A DNA stretch of 64,000 bases from Aerococcus kribbianus (lineage in GTDB: Bacteria; Bacillota; Bacilli; Lactobacillales; Aerococcaceae): assembly GCF_026805545.1 (NCBI RefSeq), contig NZ_JAPRFR010000001.1, forward strand, positions 558,001-622,000, written 5' to 3'. Of the stretch, positions 25,382 through 33,503 are shown one piece after another. How positions within the stretch are numbered: position 1 is the first letter of the stretch; each line of letters begins with the position of its first letter. The position numbers were made by a program, and so were the translations under genes. The notes below the pieces were generated by a model, which worked only from the letters and a program-made list of their open reading frames with translations, did no database searches and was not told the DNA's origin.

Positions 25382-27103
25382 CTAACTTTCTTTGTGTAAA
25401 CGGGCAATGAAGAACCCATCTGATGCAAATGCATCCGGTAAAATTTCAATACTGCCTTGGTCTGTGATAGCAGTTTCTAAACCATTAGTCGTCTTATGCT
25501 GGTTGTTGTCCATACCTGGTTTGCTTGAATCTTTTTGATTACTTAGCACCTGCTCAGCATTTTGATCGTCTTGTTCGCTAACTGAAAAATCAGCGACTGA
25601 TAAGGGACGAATGCTCATGTCAGGGTGGTCAGCTAGAAATTGCATCACCACTTGAGTATTTTCTTCATTAGTAATGGTACAAGTAGAGTATACCAGTTCT
25701 CCACCCTTTTTCAGAACCTTATAGGCGGAATTTAAAATTTCCAATTGAATGTTTTGTAAGGCCGCTAGATCTTGTAAGGACTTGTGGTATTTGGTATCCG
25801 GTTTGCGACGAAAAAGTCCCAATCCCGAACATGGGGCATCCACTAAAATCCGGTCAAAAGATTCCAAGTCATACTTAGCCTCCAAAGCACTAGCATCATG
25901 TTGATTAACTGTAACCTGTGAGGCGACTCCCATCCGATCAAGGTTGGCCTGAATCTTAGGAAGCTTATTGGCTTGCAGGTCTCCTGCCACCACTTGTCCT
26001 TGGGGACCGACCATTTCAGCAAGTTGGACTGTCTTGCCACCAGGCGCGGCGCAGGCATCTAAGACCTTGTCGCCAGCTTGCACACCTAGAGCCCAAGCTG
26101 CTAGTTGAGCCGAGGCATCTTGGATAGTGATATCGCCTTGCAAGAAGGCTTGGCTACGAGCAGGACTGCCCTTACTTAATTGGTAGGCATAAGGCGTAAT
26201 AGGTGAAGGGGTCAGCTGTAAACCATGGTTCTCTAAATTATTGACAATATCCAGTTGACGCTCAGCAGCGAGTGGACTAATACGAATCGTGATGGGTGCT
26301 TTTTCCAATAATGAAGCGGCAATCTGTTCCGTGCGGTCTAAACCAAAACGTTGACTTAGATAGTCGACCCATACTTGAGGCAAGGAATAAGTGAGCGCCA
26401 ATTTTTCCTGGGCACTGACAAATTGTTGTTGGTCTAGAAAAGCACTGATAGAAGACTCTTGACGGAAAATATTACGTAAAACTCCGTTAGCAAAGCGACC
26501 CAAAGCAGGGTTGCCCCGCTTCTTAGCCACTCGCACCGCCTCGTCTACCAAGGCATAATCCGGAATAGAATCTAAATAATAATGTTGGTAGAGTGAAATT
26601 AATAGCAAAGCCCGCAACCATTTTTTGACACGGTTAACTTTTTTAACATAGACAGCCAACAAGCTTTCTAAGGTTAAGGCATGTTGGATGGTGCCATAAA
26701 CCAACTCGGTAAACAAATGACGATCAGCTGGCTCCCAATTCGATTGATCGAGACTTTGACTCACCAAGTCATGGCTAAAGGCTTGGTCGTAGAGAACCTT
26801 TTCCACTACATCCATGGCCTGCCAACGTGGACTAGCTTTTAAAGGGGCATTGTTTTGGCCATGATTGGAAGTTTTAGATTGACCTGTTAACTGGTCTCGC
26901 TTAGTCGATTTATTTTGACGCGCTGACTGGCTTTGTTTACTGGCTTTGTTTAGGGGGGCGGATTTACTCTGTTTAGCTTTTTTTCTTTGACCTACTGGCT
27001 GGCCTTGCTTAGTTGTTGTCTGGGATTTAGTTTTTGACTGAGCTTTTATTTGGCCCTTTTTAGTCTGACTGGTCTTAGTCTGCTTGGAATTGGTCGCCGA
27101 CAT
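25382..27103 (-). CDS. rsmB: 16S rRNA m5C967 methyltransferase with long basic N-terminal extension
   Basis: A 573-residue protein. Residues about 90-235 form the NusB-like RNA-binding domain (WQAMDVVEKVLYDQAFSH). The methyltransferase part has DACAAPGGKTVQLAEM, VDAPCSGLGLFRRKPD and STCTITNEENTQ, the two catalytic-cysteine motifs. Relatives are about 440-450 residues. Here about 90 N-terminal residues are low-complexity Lys/Gln/Ser/Thr-rich, and there is an extra insert of about 40 Asp/Asn/Gln-rich residues before the C-terminal ILPDAFASDGFFIARL. The start overlaps fmt by 29 bp; a shorter start is possible but no better Shine-Dalgarno was found. Confidence 0.9.
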   Translation of the reverse strand: MSATNSKQTKTSQTKKGQIKAQSKTKSQTTTKQGQPVGQRKKAKQSKSAPLNKASKQSQSARQNKSTKRDQLTGQSKTSNHGQNNAPLKASPRWQAMDVVEKVLYDQAFSHDLVSQSLDQSNWEPADRHLFTELVYGTIQHALTLESLLAVYVKKVNRVKKWLRALLLISLYQHYYLDSIPDYALVDEAVRVAKKRGNPALGRFANGVLRNIFRQESSISAFLDQQQFVSAQEKLALTYSLPQVWVDYLSQRFGLDRTEQIAASLLEKAPITIRISPLAAERQLDIVNNLENHGLQLTPSPITPYAYQLSKGSPARSQAFLQGDITIQDASAQLAAWALGVQAGDKVLDACAAPGGKTVQLAEMVGPQGQVVAGDLQANKLPKIQANLDRMGVASQVTVNQHDASALEAKYDLESFDRILVDAPCSGLGLFRRKPDTKYHKSLQDLAALQNIQLEILNSAYKVLKKGGELVYSTCTITNEENTQVVMQFLADHPDMSIRPLSVADFSVSEQDDQNAEQVLSNQKDSSKPGMDNNQHKTTNGLETAITDQGSIEILPDAFASDGFFIARLHKES

Positions 27104-28034
27104 CTAATCCCCCACTTCCTCCATTAATAAAACTGGCAATAGGCATCCGCTTTTTGCCAGCGGGTTGAATTTCTTCAAGGGCCAGGACAGTGTCCTCGCC
27201 AGCAGCCACCCAAAATTGTGCGGGTTTCTTTTGAATTTTGATAATAGTGCCTGGTGCTTGGTCAGTGCTCTGGTCAGCGGGAACACTGGATTTCCATAGT
27301 TTCCACCGCTGCCCTCCCATCAAAGTATGCGCAACTGGCCAAGAATTCATGGCCCGAATTTGGTTGTGAATGGCTTGAGCAGTTTGCTCCCACTCTACCC
27401 TTTCTTGGTCACGAGTAATATTAGGCGAATAGCTAGCCTTGGCTTCATCTTGGGGCACTTCTTCTAAGTCGCCAGTCCAAAATGCTGGTAAAGTTGCTAT
27501 TAATAGGTCGCGACCTAATAGGCTAAGCGTATTGAAGAGTTCTTCCACGGTGTCATCCGGTCCGATGGCTTGCGTGGCTTGAGCCAAGACAGGGCCTGCA
27601 TCCATGGCTTTAACCATGCGCATGATCGATACCCCTGTTTCAGTCTCACCTTGCCATATTGCATAATGCACTGGCGCCCCTCCACGATATTTAGGTAAGG
27701 CACTAGCATGGACGTTAAGTGCGCCTAATTTAGGCAAGTCTAATAATTTGGTAGGAAGAAATTGCCCATAAGCCGCTGTAATAATGACATCGATGTCAGC
27801 AGCCAACAAGTCATAAACCTTTTGATCACTAGCGATGCGTTCCGGTTGATAAACTGGCAAATCAGCTTCCAAGGCCGCTTGCTTGACGGGACTGGCTTGG
27901 AGTTTCTTCTTCCGTCCTACTGGTCGATCTGGCTGGGTCACAACGCCTACCACTTCATAGTCTGCTTCCTCATTTAGCGCTTGCAAAATTGGCACCGAAA
28001 ATTCAGGTGTTCCCATAAATACTATTCGCTTCAA
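27075..28034 (-). CDS. fmt: Methionyl-tRNA formyltransferase
   Basis: I choose the TTG at 28034 because AAGGAG lies 8 bp upstream and the product then begins directly with KRIVFMGTPEFSVPIL and is 319 residues, the normal length. An ATG at 28088 would add 18 non-conserved residues without a good ribosome site. Landmarks are LGALNVHASALPKYRGGAP near residue 107 (formyl-folate site, catalytic Asn-x-His) and MDAGPVLAQ (catalytic Asp). It formylates initiator Met-tRNA. The 41-bp repeat array 2 lies upstream. Confidence 0.93.
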   Translation of the reverse strand: MKRIVFMGTPEFSVPILQALNEEADYEVVGVVTQPDRPVGRKKKLQASPVKQAALEADLPVYQPERIASDQKVYDLLAADIDVIITAAYGQFLPTKLLDLPKLGALNVHASALPKYRGGAPVHYAIWQGETETGVSIMRMVKAMDAGPVLAQATQAIGPDDTVEELFNTLSLLGRDLLIATLPAFWTGDLEEVPQDEAKASYSPNITRDQERVEWEQTAQAIHNQIRAMNSWPVAHTLMGGQRWKLWKSSVPADQSTDQAPGTIIKIQKKPAQFWVAAGEDTVLALEEIQPAGKKRMPIASFINGGSGGLDVGDQFQAD

Positions 28035-28125
28035 CTGGCATGCTCCTTTTTCTTGCTTGTCACTTGTTTCAATTTTCGTTGCATTCACTGAGACTCGGCT
28101 AGTAACCGAGTATATACTTACTTCT

Positions 28126-28131
28126 ATTATA
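28126..28131 (-). promoter_or_regulatory. Possible -10 element for the fmt operon
   Basis: On minus, TATAAT lies 92 bp before the fmt start, between repeat array 2 and the gene. No good -35 is seen 16-18 bp upstream. A small hairpin (ACTCGG/CCGAGT, 28089-28107) follows in the leader. Confidence 0.35.
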
Positions 28132-28210
28132 ACCTTTATTCCTCTAAGTTTCCCTTAAGTTGGTTAAGTTTAAGAGGAAATCTAGCTAACAATTACATTT
28201 GTTGGTCCTC

Positions 28211-28520
28211 TTGTCGGTAAAGATATAACGTGTGTAGCGCTTTTGCTATTCTTATCGCCACTGATATGACGCGTATTGCTCTCTTACTCTTCTTATCGCT
28301 ACAAATATGACGCGTAAAGCTACCTTGCTATTCATATCACTACCGATATGACGCGTATACTGCTCTTACTCTTCTTATCGCCACTGATATGACGCGTATA
28401 ACCACTTTACTCTTCTTATCGCTACAAATATAACGCGTATAGCCACTTTTCTCTTCTTATCGCCACAAATATAACGCGTAAATCTACCTTTCTCTTCTTA
28501 TCCTCACAAATATGACACGA
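28211..28520 (+). repeat. Tandem array of eight 41-bp units (array 2)
   Basis: Core strings ATAT(A/G)AC begin at 28223, 28264, 28305, 28346, 28387, 28428, 28469 and 28510, with exactly 41 bp between each. The unit reads on plus: core ATATGACGCGTATA, a variable run of five or six bases, CTCTTCTTATCGC or similar, a short linker ending ACAA or ACTG. First and last units are most degenerate. It occupies nearly all of the 565-bp gap between priA and fmt and matches array 1 near 18 kb in unit length, order and orientation. Confidence 0.93.
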
Positions 28521-28599
28521 AAGCCTAATCCCTAACTCTTACTTCATTCAACAAAATTAACTAACTGTATGCATTTTTGCCAACCCCCACCAAGTTCCT

Positions 28600-31017
28600 T
28601 TAAATAAAGGTCATTGGATCTAAATCGATGCCTACGTGGATATGGTCCCGGTCCCATTCTTGGGCACGGTCTTTGATCTGGTCAAAGACTGGTTGAATAC
28701 TTTGCCAGTCGCGGTATTGGTAAAGTATTTGGAAGTAGTAATTATTTTTCAACCGCGTCAGTGCAGACTGGCTAGGTCCGATAATACGTGTACCAGGCAC
28801 TTGGGCTTGGTCGAGTTGTTGACGAATCTCATTAGCTACCCGCAAGGCAGTCTTTTCGTCGAAGTTAGCAACCGTGATGCGCACACTATAGTAATAAGGA
28901 GAGTAGTGGTTGACTTTTCGATAAGTCATTTCCCAGCGATAAAAACCTTCGTAATCATGGTTTTGGGCGAATTGCAAAGCATAATGATCTGGATTAAAAG
29001 TTTGGATAATTACCTGGCCGGTTAAGTCACCACGCCCCGCACGTCCAGCCACCTGGGTCAGGAGTTGGAAGGTACGCTCAGAAGCGCGAAAGTCGGGCAG
29101 GTACAATGAAGTATCAGCGTTGATAACCCCTACTAGGGTGATATTGGGAAAATCCAAGCCCTTAGCAATCATTTGTGTACCCAACAAAATGTCGGCTTCT
29201 TGGTTAGCGACTTGATCAAGAATTTTTTGGTGGCTCCCTTTGCGCCGGGTGGTATCATTATCCATCCGTACCAAGGTGCGCCCAGGAAAGAGGTCATAAA
29301 TTTCCTGTTCGACCTTTTCCGTACCAGACCCAAAAGATCGTAAATGCTTACCCCGACACTTGGGACAGCTTTGTGGGAGGGACTGGCTATAAGAACAGTA
29401 GTGGCATTGTAGACTTTGGCTATCATAATGGTGGGTTAGGGATACGTCACAATTAGGGCATTGGAAAACGTGTCCACAATCTTGGCATTGCATATAATTG
29501 GCAAAGCCACGCCGATTCAGCATAAGTGCCACCTGTTCACCCCGATCTAAAGTCGCATTGATGGCATCACGGAGTTGGCGGGAAAATTGATAATAATTTT
29601 TATGCTGAAATTCTTCACGCATATCCACGATATCAATTTGAGGGAGGCTTTGTTGGTTGGTCCGCTCTGGCATAAGTAAACGTTGGTAGAGACCATTTTG
29701 TGCCCGGGCCCGGCTTTCCAAGGAAGGGGTGGCAGAACCCAAAACAACAGGGCAATTATGATAAGCCCCACGCCACTTCGCCACCTGACGGGCATGGTAG
29801 CGTGGATTGGTATTTTGTTTATAGGTGGTTTCGTGCTCCTCATCCAAGATAATCACACCCAATTTATCTAAGGGGGCAAAAATCGAAGAGCGCGCTCCCA
29901 CAGCAATCTTAGCCTGGCCTTTTTTCAGCTTGGTCCATTCATCAAAGTGCTCTCCCCGACTGAGTTGACTATGGAGAACTGCCACTTGATCAGCAAAGCG
30001 CCCCTTTAATTGCGTCACCATTTGTGGGGTTAAGGCAATTTCAGGAACCAAGAGGATGGCTGTTTTGCCTTGGTCTAAGGCATGTTGAATCAACTGTAGG
30101 TAAACTTCCGTCTTTCCAGAGCCTGTCACTCCTTGCAAAAGCAAGGTTTGGGCTTGTTGGGCATCCATGGCCTGGGCCACAGCTTGGTAGGCCGCTTCTT
30201 GCTGCGGATAAAGAGATTTAGCCTGGCTTTTTTCCGTCTCTAAGTCAGCATAAGGATTACGATCAATCTCTTGTTCAAAAACAGTCAACCAGCCCTTCTT
30301 TTCCCCGGCACGAATCGTCGGCATTTTTAAATCAAATTCCTGTCGCAAATAAGAGCAAGCAATGGCCTGACCATCTAAGTCCATTAAAACTGCCAAGAGA
30401 TCTTGTTGCTTGGGAGCATGGCGAGTCATGTCACGACTAATTTGTGCTAAAACATCATAATCTAGTAAAGGTTGTAACCACTTTTCTGTTTTTCTCTGTT
30501 TACGGTCAGCCATCCGATAGTCGACCCAAACTTGGTCGTCCTTCTGCAAAGCAATTAAATCAGACAAACTGCCTTGTTTCTCGGCTTCCTGCCAAGCAAT
30601 TTCATGTTCATCAGCAAAGTAATTTTGGCGATTTTCAAAAGTTAGGCTAGCAGTGGGCAAAAAATATTTGGCATAGTCGACTTTAAGCAAACTAGGTAGC
30701 ATAGCTTGATAGCACAAGACTTGGAAGGTGAAAAGACGCCGAGACATGTCATTACCCAAAGCAATCAGCTCTGGTGTTAAAACCGGGGCCTCATCCATCA
30801 ACTTAGCTAAGGGCTTTACTTCACCAGCAAAATCGGTCTGATCACTGAAGCCAACCACATAAGCTAAGACCTGACGCACACCAAAAGGCACTTGGACACG
30901 CATACCTACAGTAATAATGTCTTGCCACTCCTTTGGCACTGCATAGTCAAAATGATGGTTGACCTGCAATGATGGGACATCGACAATGACTTGTGCATAT
31001 TTTTTGCTTGCATCCAT
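28600..31017 (-). CDS. priA: Primosomal protein N' (replication restart helicase PriA)
   Basis: An 805-residue superfamily 2 helicase. The 3'-end binding domain occupies about the first 105 residues. The helicase core has LLLQGVTGSGKTEVYLQ near residue 292, VIILDEEHETTYKQ near residue 388 and later AGRAGRGDLTGQVI. Between the lobes lies the zinc-binding insert with four CxxC pairs (CQDCGHVFQCPNC, CHYC, CPKC, about 515-560). It reloads the replisome at stalled forks. It belongs to the gmk-rpoZ-priA-fmt run, but a 146-residue unknown gene and the repeat array interrupt that order. Confidence 0.96.
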   Translation of the reverse strand: MDASKKYAQVIVDVPSLQVNHHFDYAVPKEWQDIITVGMRVQVPFGVRQVLAYVVGFSDQTDFAGEVKPLAKLMDEAPVLTPELIALGNDMSRRLFTFQVLCYQAMLPSLLKVDYAKYFLPTASLTFENRQNYFADEHEIAWQEAEKQGSLSDLIALQKDDQVWVDYRMADRKQRKTEKWLQPLLDYDVLAQISRDMTRHAPKQQDLLAVLMDLDGQAIACSYLRQEFDLKMPTIRAGEKKGWLTVFEQEIDRNPYADLETEKSQAKSLYPQQEAAYQAVAQAMDAQQAQTLLLQGVTGSGKTEVYLQLIQHALDQGKTAILLVPEIALTPQMVTQLKGRFADQVAVLHSQLSRGEHFDEWTKLKKGQAKIAVGARSSIFAPLDKLGVIILDEEHETTYKQNTNPRYHARQVAKWRGAYHNCPVVLGSATPSLESRARAQNGLYQRLLMPERTNQQSLPQIDIVDMREEFQHKNYYQFSRQLRDAINATLDRGEQVALMLNRRGFANYMQCQDCGHVFQCPNCDVSLTHHYDSQSLQCHYCSYSQSLPQSCPKCRGKHLRSFGSGTEKVEQEIYDLFPGRTLVRMDNDTTRRKGSHQKILDQVANQEADILLGTQMIAKGLDFPNITLVGVINADTSLYLPDFRASERTFQLLTQVAGRAGRGDLTGQVIIQTFNPDHYALQFAQNHDYEGFYRWEMTYRKVNHYSPYYYSVRITVANFDEKTALRVANEIRQQLDQAQVPGTRIIGPSQSALTRLKNNYYFQILYQYRDWQSIQPVFDQIKDRAQEWDRDHIHVGIDLDPMTFI

Positions 31018-31221
31018 CCTTTCGCCCTCCTTTTTTCTGTAACTATTTTATTAAACTTTTTCCGGGATGTAAATTATTGGCAGTTTTCTGGCCAAAAGTT
31101 ATTATTAAGGCAACGTTCAAGACAATAAATGGGACCCCACTAGTAGATAAGTAGTAGGATCCCATAGTTATGATATTTTATAAAGAGGTAAGTGAGCCTT
31201 ACCCACCATCGTTAACAAGCT

Positions 31222-31662
31222 CTAATCCTTGAAGCGTTCGATAGGGACGCCCTCTTCATTATAAGTAAAGGAACGTGCCAATTGAATGTCTCCCATGGCT
31301 CGAATCAAACGATCACGGTAGGGTTCCCCTAACTCATCGAATAGGTAAGAATGATCATCCAGATTAAGCTGGGCACGTTGACTCTCCACCTCACCTGGTT
31401 TTTTCAAACGATAAGTCTTCTTGGGGAGAGGCTGGTCCGTTTCATGACTTTCAATCCGATAGAAATAATTATCATCAATATAGGCAATTTCTAAAGCACC
31501 TGTGTTCGTCCGATAGATGTCTGTCTTATAAGACTCGCCTTTTAACTCCCACCATACTTTGATGGCCTCTAAAGCATCCTCTTCGCTAGCGTAAGTCCCA
31601 TGTTCTTTGCGGACACCATCACGCTTGCTAATCCAGTAGTTGGTGTAGACAGTTTGTGTCAT
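31222..31662 (-). CDS. Hypothetical protein, 146 residues
   Basis: Not a family I can name. The frame has a normal ATG start, TTATCGCCACC region upstream giving GGTGG on minus, and codon use like its neighbours. The product is charged and soluble (MTQTVYTNYWISKRDGVRKE, then a WWELKGESYKTD segment and a C-terminal NEEGVPIERFKD). The N-terminal third resembles short DUF-type proteins of Lactobacillales, but I cannot assign it. It is inserted between rpoZ and priA, where most relatives have no gene. Confidence 0.7.
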   Translation of the reverse strand: MTQTVYTNYWISKRDGVRKEHGTYASEEDALEAIKVWWELKGESYKTDIYRTNTGALEIAYIDDNYFYRIESHETDQPLPKKTYRLKKPGEVESQRAQLNLDDHSYLFDELGEPYRDRLIRAMGDIQLARSFTYNEEGVPIERFKD

Positions 31663-31846
31663 TTTATCGCCACCTTTCTTATCCTCTAGTATACCTTGAA
31701 TAAGAAACCCTTTTCAAATTTTTGCCCTTATCAATTTAAAAGTAGACTTAGAAAAATAATCATAGGCTAAATCAAGCTTTATGCTACTAATAAAAACTTA
31801 TTAACTAAGCTTATAAAGATGCCTCCTAATCCTTTTTTCAGTAATG

Positions 31847-31872
31847 AAAAAAACCTGCACCAGCAGGTTTTT
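31847..31872 (-). terminator. Intrinsic terminator after rpoZ
   Basis: AAAAACCTGC / GCAGGTTTTT with loop ACCA, followed on minus by seven Ts, 12 bp after the rpoZ stop. It separates gmk-rpoZ from the downstream unknown gene and priA. Confidence 0.88.
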
Positions 31873-31883
31873 CGTCTTAATGA

Positions 31884-32090
31884 TTATGTTAGTGATTCAG
31901 GGTCGATGACTAGGTCGCTTGAGGCGATTTCTTCTAAGGCTTTACCAACTTCTTTTGGTGAGTGGTAGTCAGACAGGATGTAGTTGTCTTCTTCACGCAT
32001 TTCTTTGGCACGTTTGGCTGAGATGGTGCACAAAGAATATTTAGAGTCGACTTTTTCTAATAACTTGTCAATTGATGGGTAGATAATCAT
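31884..32090 (-). CDS. rpoZ: RNA polymerase omega subunit
   Basis: A 68-residue protein, MIIYPSIDKLLEKVDSKYSL, with the conserved ISAKRAKEMRE segment near residue 24 of the omega subunit that binds the beta' C-terminus and aids polymerase assembly. It follows gmk by 3 bp, as in other Firmicutes, and ends in a strong terminator. Length is normal for the Lactobacillales form. Confidence 0.93.
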   Translation of the reverse strand: MIIYPSIDKLLEKVDSKYSLCTISAKRAKEMREEDNYILSDYHSPKEVGKALEEIASSDLVIDPESLT

Positions 32091-32093
32091 AAA

Positions 32094-32723
32094 TTAATCT
32101 TCTCCTTCTTGTAAATAGCTCTCTACTATATTATCAATAAATCGATCTGTTTTCAGGTGTTCTGCATTTAAAATTGTTTGAATGCGTTTAACTGCCTTTT
32201 CAACACTATCATTTTCTACAACATAGTCATACTGGGTCATGAGCTGCAATTCTTCGCGGGCTTGTTGCATGCGTTTGGCAATCACTTCTTCAGAATCAGT
32301 TCCACGGTTGACGATGCGTGACTCGAGTTCACTAAGGTTAGGTGGAGCCAAGAAGATGAATACACCATCTGGCATACGTCGTTTCACTTGGAGTGCGCCT
32401 TGAACTTCAATCTCTAAGAAAACATCCTTACCTTTTTCCGTCATTTCTTCAACGTATTCAAGGGGTGTTCCATAATAGTTACCAACGTATTCAGCATATT
32501 CAAGGAGTTTTTCATCTTCAATCATTTGTTCAAACTGCGACCGTTTAACAAAGAAATAATCTTTTCCGTCGACTTCACCAGGCCGAGGTTGGCGAGTGGT
32601 GGCGGAAACAGAATATAAGAATTGATTTTTATCGTGGTCAGTGGCAAATAAAGCCTGACGAACTGTTCCTTTTCCAACGCCGGATGGGCCGGATAGAACC
32701 ACTAGTAATCCTTTCGATTTCAT
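32094..32723 (-). CDS. gmk: Guanylate kinase
   Basis: Starting at the ATG at 32723, the product has 209 residues and opens [20 protein letters not shown] (P-loop), then [20 protein letters not shown] (GMP-binding) and [16 protein letters not shown]. It phosphorylates GMP to GDP. A longer frame (ATG 32792) adds a hydrophobic, non-conserved N-terminus that crosses the -10 element, so it is rejected. The gene is divergent from the SOS-controlled orphan gene. Confidence 0.95.
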   Translation of the reverse strand: MKSKGLLVVLSGPSGVGKGTVRQALFATDHDKNQFLYSVSATTRQPRPGEVDGKDYFFVKRSQFEQMIEDEKLLEYAEYVGNYYGTPLEYVEEMTEKGKDVFLEIEVQGALQVKRRMPDGVFIFLAPPNLSELESRIVNRGTDSEEVIAKRMQQAREELQLMTQYDYVVENDSVEKAVKRIQTILNAEHLKTDRFIDNIVESYLQEGED

Positions 32724-32756
32724 AGAACACCTTTCATCCTTCATAAATTTATAGCT

Positions 32757-32762
32757 ATTATA
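32757..32762 (-). promoter_or_regulatory. -10 element of gmk-rpoZ
   Basis: TATAAT on minus, 34 bp before the gmk start. The -35 is weak (ATTTAA-like at 16-17 bp), so this call rests mainly on the -10. Confidence 0.45.
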
Positions 32763-32857
32763 GTACCATAAAAAACCATTAAATGGGGGCAAAAGTCGGG
32801 GTAATTTTTATTAAAATTTTATGAGTAAATGCTTAAAAAATATTATTCGAAAAACTA

Positions 32858-32933
32858 GAACAAATGTTCGCAAAACACTTGCTTTTCGAACGCGCGTTCG
32901 CTATAATAAAAACATAAAGACGAACACTTGTTT
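32858..32933 (+). promoter_or_regulatory. SOS promoter with three LexA/DinR-type boxes
   Basis: The promoter is TTGCTT (32879-32884), a 17-bp spacer and TATAAT (32902-32907). Three boxes fit the Gram-positive LexA pattern GAAC-N4-GTTC: GAACAAATGTTC (32858-32869), GAACGCGCGTTC (32888-32899) and GAACACTTGTTT (32922-32933, one mismatch). The middle, perfectly symmetric box fills most of the spacer; the first lies just upstream of the -35 and the third just after the expected transcription start. Centres are 30 and 34 bp apart. This is one of the clearest LexA-type arrangements one could hope to see by eye. Confidence 0.9.
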
Positions 32934-32970
32934 GAGGCAACAGGTGCTCATCAATAAGGAGGTCAAAGAC

Positions 32971-33342
32971 ATGCAAAATCCCATCTCGTTTCATTCCATC
33001 CGTAGTTTATTTACACCCCAAGAAGTATCTTATACTAGTCAACCACGTCCCATGCGTGTTGTGGCAGATAAACCACGGAAGTTTAACGTCTTGGCTACCA
33101 TCATGCCCCTAGAGCAGGTTGGTCGTGACGTTGACTATTCTTATTATGAGCAAACACCTATCTACCTCACCGTTGCCAGACAGAATGCCAATTTGAACAC
33201 TAAGGATGTTCTATTTGGAATCTTTCAAGGCCCTTTTGCTGATAATAAGCGACTCGTTTTTAAAGATGTCACTAATGATATCGTGCGTCTCCTTGATGCA
33301 GATGAAATATTAGCTACTCGTCTCCCTGAATTAAACAAGTAG
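32971..33342 (+). CDS. Unrecognised SOS-controlled protein, 123 residues
   Basis: The ATG at 32971 has GGAGG 8 bp upstream. A longer frame from 32821 would begin upstream of the promoter and is excluded. I do not recognise the family. The product opens MQNPISFHSIRSLFTPQEVS, has a central segment VLATIMPLEQVGRDVDYSYY, and ends RLLDADEILATRLPELNK. It has no signal peptide, membrane helix, LysM, zinc site or nuclease motif, so it is not a YneA-type inhibitor or a UmuD/ImuA protein by eye. A basic N-terminal region and a short predicted beta-rich core suggest a small soluble protein. It is monocistronic with its own terminator. Confidence 0.85.
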   Translation: MQNPISFHSIRSLFTPQEVSYTSQPRPMRVVADKPRKFNVLATIMPLEQVGRDVDYSYYEQTPIYLTVARQNANLNTKDVLFGIFQGPFADNKRLVFKDVTNDIVRLLDADEILATRLPELNK

Positions 33343-33349
33343 TTAGCAT

Positions 33350-33388
33350 GAAAACGCGACTGGAATTCATCCAATCGCGTTTTTTTGT
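33350..33388 (+). terminator. Intrinsic terminator of the SOS gene
   Basis: AAAACGCGA / TCGCGTTTT closes an imperfect stem extended by CTGG/CCAA, followed by seven Ts on plus, 10 bp after the stop codon. Confidence 0.88.
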
Positions 33389-33503
33389 TTCTAAAAATCA
33401 GTACTGACATACCTTTCCCTAAATCCTACAATATCTTAGCGATAACTTCAGATTTTGGTCCAAGACTTCAGCATTAAACAATTTTTGTCATTCCCTCTTT
33501 TGA

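Noticed and set aside
32821-32970. 50-residue N-terminal extension of the SOS protein
   Set aside because: It would be coded upstream of and across the promoter and LexA boxes; the ATG at 32971 has a strong ribosome site.
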